NCBI GenBank assembly: GCA_030673275.1
Contig: DAOVJL010000112.1
Span: 1-5,071, forward strand
Direction: 5' to 3'
DNA from: Sulfurimonas sp.
GTDB taxonomy: Bacteria; Campylobacterota; Campylobacteria; Campylobacterales; Sulfurimonadaceae
DNA: 5,071 bases
The notes under the pieces were generated by a model. The model was not told the DNA's origin. It searched no databases and was given only the letters and a program-made list of their open reading frames with translations. The translations under genes were made by a program, and so were the position numbers. This document shows, one piece after another, positions 1-5,071 of this stretch. The stretch's first letter is position 1, and each line of letters starts with the position of its first letter.

Positions 1-731
1 GTGACATTTACAGGAAGAGATTTTTTTATTTTTATTATATCTGAGTGAGGATTATCAGAAAAGATATGAATACCGTCATATTGATTATTTGGCAGATGCA
101 GCATAGCTTGCAATGAAGACAATGTTGTGTAGGCGTAAGCTTTGTCATAAGCAGAGAGCCCAGAGTCAAATACACCTCTTACTTTAAACCTTTTAATCTT
201 AGGTGTAATTGACAAACCGCCCGGCTCTAAGTGAGTAAATATATACATAAGCTTGTCATCTACAAAAAGTGAAAAATCATCTTTTAAAGTTTTTCCGATT
301 AAAACATCAAATTTTTTGAACTCATTTTTCTCTATAGCTTCTTTTAAAACGCTATTTACTTTAGCTTCGCTTTGAAAATCAACTCCAAAGATATAACCAC
401 CCTCTAGCTTACTTCCACTTCTCGCCATAACAGAAGATTGAATATAGGGGCTAAACTTAAGTTGAGGAAATTTATTTTCTAAATCTAAAAGTAGATTTTC
501 ATTAACTGCGCCATAGAATTTTGGAAGAACGGTCAATGGATAATTCATAATGGTAAGTTTTTTTCTAAACTCTTTATCAAAACCATTCATAAGAGCCATA
601 GCAATTAAAAGGACCATAACACCCAGTGATATACCTGAAAACGCAAGAAGTGCAGATAGAAATATAAAAGGCTGTTCCTTGTCAAATCGTAAAAATCTTT
701 TTACAAGATATGGTACTATTGATGCATTCAA
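1..731 (-). CDS. LolC/LolE-type lipoprotein-release ABC transporter permease, N-terminal part (cut by left edge)
   Basis: This is the permease subunit of an inner-membrane ABC transporter of the LolCDE/MacB type, which in this family lifts mature lipoproteins out of the inner membrane and hands them to LolA. The 243 visible codons encode a short basic, aromatic cytoplasmic start ([17 protein letters not shown]), a first transmembrane helix at about residues 22-47 ([20 protein letters not shown]), then the family-typical [12 protein letters not shown] just after it (residues 48-59), followed by a mixed periplasmic domain (MacB periplasmic-core-like) with [18 protein letters not shown] near residue 200. 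Family members have about 400 residues, so the C-terminal three transmembrane helices are missing only because of the window edge. The start is TTG at 731-729: an in-frame TAA lies just upstream and no other start codon lies between. It overlaps the secA TGA as TTGA. An A-rich AAGG lies 12 bases upstream, which is long, so translational coupling to secA is likely. LolC, LolE and the single-permease LolF form cannot be told apart here. Confidence 0.85.
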   Translation of the reverse strand, partial: MNASIVPYLVKRFLRFDKEQPFIFLSALLAFSGISLGVMVLLIAMALMNGFDKEFRKKLTIMNYPLTVLPKFYGAVNENLLLDLENKFPQLKFSPYIQSSVMARSGSKLEGGYIFGVDFQSEAKVNSVLKEAIEKNEFKKFDVLIGKTLKDDFSLFVDDKLMYIFTHLEPGGLSITPKIKRFKVRGVFDSGLSAYDKAYAYTTLSSLQAMLHLPNNQYDGIHIFSDNPHSDIIKIKKSLPVNV

Positions 732-3301
732 GAAGCGAACATACCTTTTTTAGGACCACTTTTTCCACAACACTGCTTATATTTTTTACCACTTCCGCAT
801 GGACAAGGGTCATTTCTGGATACTTTTTTAGAACCTTGTCCTTCACCACTATCAGAAAGGTTAAATTGTCTAACAGCTTCTTCAATTTTTCTTTGTGTCT
901 CTAATTGTTCAGCAACTTTTCTAGCTTCTTCCTCTGGGTCTTCAACTCTAAATTGAATAATTTGAAGAGTTTTTATAGTATTGTATTTAATATCGCCAAT
1001 CAGTTCCGTGAAAAGATTAAAACTCTCTTTTTTGTACTCAACTAATGGGTCCTTTTGATTATATGCACGAAGTCTAATACCGGTTTTCATATTGTCCATA
1101 GCATAAAGATGCTCTCTCCAAGCACTGTCTAGCTCTTTAAGATATAACTCTTTTTCAATATCACTGCAAATGCCCTCTTCTAGTACGCTCATCTTCTCAT
1201 CATAAGGTTTCTTAACAGCATTTACTACGGATTCTAATAATTCTTCATATTCAAACGATGAGAACTCATCTGCTTTGAGCTCTAGGTTAAGCTCTTCATG
1301 CAATAGTTTAAAAACTTTTTCTAAATTAAAATCTTCTCTGGCTCCACCATCAAAAATATCTGAATTACTAAGTACATGTTCAATATATTCAACTCTTACT
1401 TCATCAACTTTAGACGAAATATCATACTCTGAGTCAAGCAATTGATTTCTGAACCTGTAAACTATTTTTCTCTGCTCATTTGCAACATCATCATATTCAA
1501 CAATCTGTTTTCTACCCTCGTAGTGCATATTTTCGACTTTTTTCTGAGCCTTTTCAACTGCACGTGTAACCATTTTAGACTCTATGTATTCACCATCTTC
1601 AACACCAAGTCTTTCCATAATACTTTTAATCTTATCGCTTCCAAAAATACGAAGTAAATTATCTTCTAAAGATAAGTAAAACTGTGTAGTGCCTGCATCA
1701 CCTTGACGTCCGGAACGACCACGAAGCTGATTATCTATACGACGATTTTCATGTCTTTCAGTTCCTACTATATAAAGACCGCCGAGAGTTCTAACTTCAT
1801 CATTTACTTTAATATCAACACCACGACCTGCCATATTTGTAGCAATTGTAACTGCTCCTTTGACACCGGCCCCTTTAATAATCTCACCCTCTTGAGCATG
1901 ATTTTTAGCGTTAAGTACCGTATGGGCAATTTTCTCTTTTTTTAGTACGGCGTGGAGATCTTCTGACTTCTCAATAGAAGCAGTACCGATTAAAACAGGC
2001 TGACCTGTTTTTGAAAGTTCTTTTATGGTACCGATAACCGCATCAAATTTTTCTCCTTCTGTTTTATAAATCAGATCGTTTAAATCTTTTCTTGTTATAG
2101 GTATATTTGTTGGTATTGAAATAACATCAAGGGAGTAAATCTGCGCGAATTCAGATGCTTCAGTCTCTGCTGTACCTGTCATGCCCGCTAGTTTATCATA
2201 CATTCTAAAGTAATTTTGAAATGTAATATCTGCTAAGGTTTGTGTCTCTTCTTTAATCTCAACCTTCTCTTTTGCTTCTAGTGCCTGATGAAGACCCTCG
2301 GAATAACGACGACCCTCACTAAGACGGCCTGTGAACTCATCTACAATTATAACCTCACCGTCATTAACTACATAATCAACATCTTTTTCAAAAAGATAGT
2401 TTGATTTTAGAGCTTGGTCAAGGGCATGAGGAAGTGAAGCATTTTCCGGAGAGTAAAGGTTTTCAACTTTAAACAGCTCTTCTGCTTTAGTGATACCCTC
2501 TTCTGTGATAAGAATAACTTTGTCTTTTTCATCAACTGTAAAATGTTCATCTTTAACCAATTTAAGAGCAATGACATTTGCATCTGCGTAATCTTGCAGA
2601 GTTCTGTTGGTAGGTCCAGATATAATTAAAGGAGTTCTTGCTTCATCAATTAAAATACTATCAACTTCATCAACAATTACAAAGTTATGACTTCTTTGTA
2701 CCATTTGATCGCACGAGTAACTCATGTTGTCTCTCAGGTAGTCAAAACCAAATTCATTATTTGTTCCGTAAGTTATATCAGCGTTATACGCTTCTCTTTT
2801 AATAGCTGGATCATTCATGTCATCTAAGATTATACCAACAGAAAGTCCTAGAAACTCATATAGCGGTGCCATCTCTTTACCGTCTCTAGAAGCCAAGTAA
2901 TCATTAACAGTAACAAGGTGCACACCTTTACCATTCATAGCATTAAGAACAATCGCCAGAGTTGCTACAAGAGTTTTACCCTCACCTGTTTTCATCTCAG
3001 CAATTCTACCCTCATGAAGAACAACACCTCCAATAAGTTGAACATCAAAGTGTCTCATCTGTAGAGTTCTAACACTAGCTTCTCTTGTAATTGCAAATGA
3101 ATCAACTAAAACATCTTCTAAAGTTTTTTCCTCTTTTAAGACACTATCTTTAAGTTCTGCAAATGCAGCTTTTAACTCATCATCACTAAGAGCTTGATAT
3201 TTACTCTCTAAGTCATTTATTTTATTAACAATTTTACTATAATTTTTTAATTCACGATCATTTGACGTACCAAATACCTTACCCATTAATGCTTGTAGCA
3301 T
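728..3301 (-). CDS. secA: SecA, preprotein translocase ATPase
   Basis: SecA is the motor ATPase that pushes unfolded preproteins through the SecYEG channel at the inner membrane. The 857-residue protein is complete and of normal length. In order it shows: N-terminal [13 protein letters not shown]; Walker A MKTGEGKT (103-110) in nucleotide-binding domain 1; [17 protein letters not shown] (about 177-193); the DEVD Walker B box (211-214) followed by [14 protein letters not shown]; the preprotein cross-linking region to about 360; GMTGTAETE (373-381) opening the second ATPase domain; NMAGRGVDI (489-497); the arginine-finger motif [13 protein letters not shown] (525-537); helical scaffold and wing domains; and a zinc-binding SEC-C tail [13 protein letters not shown] (833-845, CxCx8CC), which in the family contacts SecB and phospholipid. 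ATG at 3301 is preferred over an in-frame GTG at 3334: the ATG has AAGG six bases upstream and the protein then begins [11 protein letters not shown] like its relatives, while the GTG has no ribosome binding site. The downstream permease overlaps its stop by four bases. Confidence 0.97.
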   Translation of the reverse strand: MLQALMGKVFGTSNDRELKNYSKIVNKINDLESKYQALSDDELKAAFAELKDSVLKEEKTLEDVLVDSFAITREASVRTLQMRHFDVQLIGGVVLHEGRIAEMKTGEGKTLVATLAIVLNAMNGKGVHLVTVNDYLASRDGKEMAPLYEFLGLSVGIILDDMNDPAIKREAYNADITYGTNNEFGFDYLRDNMSYSCDQMVQRSHNFVIVDEVDSILIDEARTPLIISGPTNRTLQDYADANVIALKLVKDEHFTVDEKDKVILITEEGITKAEELFKVENLYSPENASLPHALDQALKSNYLFEKDVDYVVNDGEVIIVDEFTGRLSEGRRYSEGLHQALEAKEKVEIKEETQTLADITFQNYFRMYDKLAGMTGTAETEASEFAQIYSLDVISIPTNIPITRKDLNDLIYKTEGEKFDAVIGTIKELSKTGQPVLIGTASIEKSEDLHAVLKKEKIAHTVLNAKNHAQEGEIIKGAGVKGAVTIATNMAGRGVDIKVNDEVRTLGGLYIVGTERHENRRIDNQLRGRSGRQGDAGTTQFYLSLEDNLLRIFGSDKIKSIMERLGVEDGEYIESKMVTRAVEKAQKKVENMHYEGRKQIVEYDDVANEQRKIVYRFRNQLLDSEYDISSKVDEVRVEYIEHVLSNSDIFDGGAREDFNLEKVFKLLHEELNLELKADEFSSFEYEELLESVVNAVKKPYDEKMSVLEEGICSDIEKELYLKELDSAWREHLYAMDNMKTGIRLRAYNQKDPLVEYKKESFNLFTELIGDIKYNTIKTLQIIQFRVEDPEEEARKVAEQLETQRKIEEAVRQFNLSDSGEGQGSKKVSRNDPCPCGSGKKYKQCCGKSGPKKGMFAS

Positions 3302-3311
3302 CTCCAACCTT
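3302..3311 (-). promoter_or_regulatory. secA ribosome binding site that decides the start
   Basis: On the minus strand the bases read AAGGTTGGAG directly before ATG. The AAGG (3311-3308) is six bases from the ATG, a normal Shine-Dalgarno distance. The upstream GTG at 3334 is preceded only by A/T-rich sequence (ACTATATA), so this site fixes the start at 3301. Confidence 0.75.
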
Positions 3312-3320
3312 ATATGCACT

Positions 3321-3342
3321 ACTATATACTTCACTATATAGT
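3321..3342. repeat. Short direct repeat and palindrome in the secA leader
   Basis: The eight bases ACTATATA occur twice, at 3321-3328 and 3333-3340, twelve bases apart. The second copy extends to ACTATATAGT (3333-3342), a perfect ten-base palindrome. It lies in the predicted secA 5' leader, 10 to 41 bases upstream of the ATG. It may be a protein-binding site or a weak RNA fold, but in sequence this AT-rich chance is a serious alternative. Confidence 0.3.
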
Positions 3343-3419
3343 AATTTTTAAATTGCTCTTATTTTATCATACATATAATAATAATTTGCATAAATGCTAG
3401 AATGATTTTTTTTATTATT

Positions 3420-3435
3420 CATATTATATAATATG
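3420..3435. promoter_or_regulatory. 16-base perfect palindrome in the lolA/secA divergent control region
   Basis: CATATTATATAATATG is its own reverse complement over 16 bases. It contains a TATAAT on each strand: plus 3427-3432 and minus 3428-3423. It lies 119 bases upstream of the secA ATG and 44 bases upstream of the lolA TTG. The shape suits a dimeric regulator overlapping a -10 element, but no known operator was recognised and no regulator gene is adjacent. Confidence 0.4.
3423..3428 (-). promoter_or_regulatory. Candidate -10 box for secA and the downstream permease
   Basis: TATAAT on the minus strand matches the housekeeping sigma -10 consensus. No good -35 is visible (TCCAAG at the expected distance), which is usual for Campylobacterota, where -35 elements are weak. 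Use of this box would give a secA leader of roughly 110 bases. A weaker TATGAT (minus, 3371-3366) is an alternative. Confidence 0.35.
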
Positions 3436-3451
3436 TAAACAATCACTTGGA

Positions 3452-3457
3452 TATAAT
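3452..3457 (+). promoter_or_regulatory. Candidate -10 box for lolA
   Basis: TATAAT preceded by TTGGA lies 21 bases upstream of the lolA TTG, with no clear -35. Transcription would begin around 3464, giving a very short leader that just includes the ribosome binding site. A second TATAAT at 3427-3432, inside the palindrome, is an alternative. Confidence 0.5.
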
Positions 3458-3466
3458 TTTTTAATT

Positions 3467-3473
3467 AAAAGGA
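3467..3473 (+). promoter_or_regulatory. lolA ribosome binding site supporting a TTG start
   Basis: AAAAGGA ends five bases before TTG at 3479. This spacing, together with the signal peptide that begins exactly at that codon, supports TTG as the lolA start; no ATG lies near enough to replace it. Confidence 0.75.
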
Positions 3474-3478
3474 ATAAA

Positions 3479-3994
3479 TTGAAATATTTACTTATTACAA
3501 TACTACTTGTATCGCAGGCATTTGCATCCTTGGAGCAGATTGAATTATTTGAGGCAGACTTCTCACAAAGCATTACCGATGATAAAGATAAAGTACTAAT
3601 ATATAATGGACATGTAATCGCTTCTAAGCCACAAAATGCCAAATGGAGCTATAAAAAGCCGGTTACAAAAGATGTCTATATTAATAAATTTGAAGTTATT
3701 ATTGTTGAGCCAGATATTGAACAAGTCATAATTAGAAAAGTAGAGTCAAAATTTGATTTTTTTAAAATGATTAGTAATGCTAAAGAGATTAAAAAAGACA
3801 TGTATGTAGCAAATTATAAAGATTCTAAATTTACTATAGTTCAATCAGATAATTTAATAGAGTCAATATCATATATTGATGAGTTTGAAAACAGGGTAAA
3901 AATAGTTTTTAAAAATCAAAAGCAAAACCATAGTATAAATCCAAAAAGATTTACGCCCAGTTATCCCCTGCACTATGATATTATTAGAGATTAA
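3479..3994 (+). CDS. lolA: LolA, periplasmic outer-membrane lipoprotein carrier
   Basis: LolA accepts lipoproteins from the LolCDE-type transporter and carries them through the periplasm to the outer membrane. The 171-residue precursor opens with a short signal peptide (MKYLLITILLVSQAFA, cleavage expected after A16, before SLEQ). There is no lipobox cysteine, so the mature protein should be soluble. The family pattern follows: FEADFSQ (24-30, the FxAxFxQ motif), then L40, Y42, G44, P51 and the WSYKKP block (W56, Y58, P61), which begin the half-barrel that shields the acyl chains. The C-terminus has FTPSYPLHYDII (158-169). It is shorter than the roughly 200-residue enterobacterial LolA, as I would expect for this phylum. 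It starts with TTG and is divergent from secA. A related LolA-fold carrier with another cargo cannot be excluded by sequence alone, but the neighbouring lipoprotein permease supports lolA. Confidence 0.88.
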   Translation: MKYLLITILLVSQAFASLEQIELFEADFSQSITDDKDKVLIYNGHVIASKPQNAKWSYKKPVTKDVYINKFEVIIVEPDIEQVIIRKVESKFDFFKMISNAKEIKKDMYVANYKDSKFTIVQSDNLIESISYIDEFENRVKIVFKNQKQNHSINPKRFTPSYPLHYDIIRD

Positions 3995-4015
3995 AGTTAT
4001 TTAATGGTGGTCTCT
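3986..4015. terminator. Weak possible hairpin between convergent lolA and the HD-GYP gene
   Basis: AGAGA (3986-3990) can pair with TCTCT (4011-4015), and inside it TTAAA (3991-3995) can pair with TTTAA (4000-4004) around a GTTA loop, leaving TGGTGG bulged on one side. It straddles both stop codons in a 20-base gap. There is no T-tract on either strand and the stem is AT-rich with a bulge, so it is at best a weak terminator. Confidence 0.2.
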
Positions 4016-5071
4016 TAATTATCTATCTCTTTATAGTTGTCTCTAATATGAATAAACATATTAATATGCTTTAAGAACAAATCTACTAACACCGGATCAA
4101 AATGCTTACCTCTCTCTATTTTTATAAGTTCAAGTATATCTTCTAATTCCCATGCCAGCTTATAGCATCTATCACTGCCTAGCGCATCAAACACATCAGC
4201 AAGAGCAGTAATTCTTCCAACAAGCGGTATCTCACCGGCGACTAAACCTTTTGGATACCCACTTCCATCATATTTTTCATGATGAGTCAATGAAATAGTT
4301 GCAGCAAGTTTTAAAATCTCTCTCTCTGAGTTTTTAAACATGTCATATCCCATTTCAGAATGTGTCTGCATTATTGCCCACTCCCCGGGAGTAAGCTTTC
4401 CTGGTTTGTTCAATATATGATCCGGAATACCGACTTTTCCTATATCGTGCATAGGACTAGCCATTTTTAGTAGTTCTGCTTCATCCTCTTTTGCTCCATT
4501 TAATAGATGTAAAAGCTTTGAATACTCTGCCACTCTTTTTACATGGTTTCCGGTCTCCATACTTCTCGTCTCACTGATAGTACCCATAGTGAGAATAACA
4601 TCTTTTTGTGTGTCTACTATTTCCCGTTCAAGTTTTTTAGATTGAGTTACATCAGTAATTGTTCCAACAATAATTAATGGGTCACCTTTTTTGTTATACT
4701 TAATAACTTCAGCACTTGATCTAACATACATCTTGGTATTGTCAAAAAGGAATAGACGATACTCAAAAAACACCATTTCTTTTGAGGTTTTAGCCAATTC
4801 AATACCATTATTGACAATTTCTACATCATCTGGATGTATAAATATCATAAAAGTATCCATGGTTGGTTTAAAATTTTCTTTATCTACTTGCAGAAGTTTA
4901 TAATGTTCATCTGACCATAAAAGAATATTGTCTTCTATGTAGTACTCGTAACTACCAGAACTGGTATTTTCCTGTGCCCTATTTAGTACTTTTTTAGATT
5001 CTATAAGCTCACGCAACATGATATAAGACAATAAGATGATTATTAAAATTATGATTAATATGACAGCTTGA
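4015..5071 (-). CDS. Membrane-anchored PAS / HD-GYP protein, predicted cyclic-di-GMP phosphodiesterase (N-terminus beyond right edge)
   Basis: The HD-GYP family hydrolyses the second messenger cyclic-di-GMP. Numbering from the TTG codon at 5031-5029, the protein shows a PAS domain of the PAS_3 type (about 25-130; WSDEHYKLL, FIHPDDVEIV, GTITDVTQ), a short coiled linker (SKKLEREIVDTQKDV), and an HD-GYP domain (about 145-325). The metal and signature residues are present: E159 and H163 (ETGNH), HDIGK at 195-199, H224 (QTHSEMG), H250-H251 (HHEKYDGSGYP), and D279 (ALADVFDAL). The usual SDRPYR is SDRCYK. The frame does not begin at that TTG: thirteen further open codons run to the edge and encode an almost pure Ile/Leu helix ending in LLSYIMLREL, a transmembrane segment. 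The complete protein therefore has at least one membrane helix and probably a periplasmic sensor region outside the window. It is convergent with lolA. Activity is predicted, not shown; some HD-GYP proteins act through other ligands or as adaptors. Confidence 0.9.
   Translation of the reverse strand, partial: QAVILIIILIIILLSYIMLRELIESKKVLNRAQENTSSGSYEYYIEDNILLWSDEHYKLLQVDKENFKPTMDTFMIFIHPDDVEIVNNGIELAKTSKEMVFFEYRLFLFDNTKMYVRSSAEVIKYNKKGDPLIIVGTITDVTQSKKLEREIVDTQKDVILTMGTISETRSMETGNHVKRVAEYSKLLHLLNGAKEDEAELLKMASPMHDIGKVGIPDHILNKPGKLTPGEWAIMQTHSEMGYDMFKNSEREILKLAATISLTHHEKYDGSGYPKGLVAGEIPLVGRITALADVFDALGSDRCYKLAWELEDILELIKIERGKHFDPVLVDLFLKHINMFIHIRDNYKEIDN

Noticed and set aside
722..727. ATG immediately after the secA stop (727-725) as the start of the downstream gene
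   Set aside because: Its frame reads ATG CAT CAA TAG and stops after three codons; the permease frame is the one entered by the overlapping TTG.
550..904. Plus-strand and alternative minus-strand open frames around 550-904
   Set aside because: They lie antisense to, or in another frame of, the LolC/E permease and the secA 3' end. They have no family features and no convincing ribosome binding site.
1442..1945. Two plus-strand open frames within secA (71 and 80 codons)
   Set aside because: They are antisense to well-conserved SecA sequence, rich in Phe, Ile, Thr and Asn as expected from reading an AT-rich gene backwards, and have no recognisable domain.
3359..3391. Ten-codon ORF MQIIIICMIK in the secA leader as a real leader-peptide gene
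   Set aside because: It has no Shine-Dalgarno sequence, no arrest-like motif and low complexity; it is kept only as a low-interest note within the leader finding.
3424..3642. Minus-strand 72-codon open frame overlapping lolA
   Set aside because: It is the antisense shadow of the lolA signal peptide and N-terminal domain.
3986..4020. Strong bidirectional terminator between lolA and the HD-GYP gene
   Set aside because: The stem is AT-rich and interrupted by a six-base bulge, and neither strand has a following T-tract, so it is reported only as a weak candidate.
4691..4903. Plus-strand 70-codon open frame inside the PAS region
   Set aside because: It is antisense to the PAS domain of the HD-GYP protein, with no supporting signal.
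1..5071. CRISPR arrays, tRNA or rRNA genes, insertion sequences, or a hidden defence or novel system
   Set aside because: No spaced repeat series, RNA gene, transposase or flanking repeats were seen, and the window is almost filled by four recognisable genes.

Overview
The window is AT-rich and compact. It most likely comes from a free-living member of the Campylobacterota, perhaps a Sulfurimonas-like organism. This is inferred from three things: the character of the SecA protein, the gene order lolA / secA / LolC-E-type permease (which I recall from Campylobacter and relatives), and the presence of a cyclic-di-GMP-type HD-GYP protein, which is more usual in environmental than in host-adapted members of this phylum. 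No database search was possible, so the genus is only a guess.

Layout from left to right. Positions 1-731 (minus strand) hold the N-terminal 243 codons of a LolC/LolE-type lipoprotein-release permease, cut by the left edge. It begins at a TTG that overlaps the stop of secA by four bases. Positions 728-3301 (minus) hold a complete secA of 857 codons. Positions 3302-3478 are a 177-base, very AT-rich divergent intergenic region with candidate -10 boxes on both strands and a 16-base perfect palindrome. Positions 3479-3994 (plus) hold a complete lolA of 171 codons with a signal peptide and a TTG start. After only 20 bases, positions 4015-5071 (minus, convergent with lolA) hold a membrane-anchored PAS/HD-GYP protein whose N-terminus lies beyond the right edge. 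There is no gene-free stretch longer than 177 bases, and I see no RNA genes, CRISPR arrays or mobile elements.

How the genes fit together. SecA drives precursor proteins, including prolipoproteins and pre-LolA, through SecYEG. The LolC/E-type permease extracts mature lipoproteins from the inner membrane, and LolA carries them across the periplasm. The three are therefore successive steps of one envelope pathway, arranged as one overlapping gene pair and one divergent neighbour. The HD-GYP protein is a signalling enzyme (predicted cyclic-di-GMP phosphodiesterase) with no evident mechanistic link to them.

This is mostly ordinary core genome, and I do not see an undescribed system. The points worth attention are start-codon corrections (three genes are affected by TTG or GTG issues), the truncated membrane-sensor architecture of the HD-GYP protein, and the palindrome in the shared lolA/secA control region.
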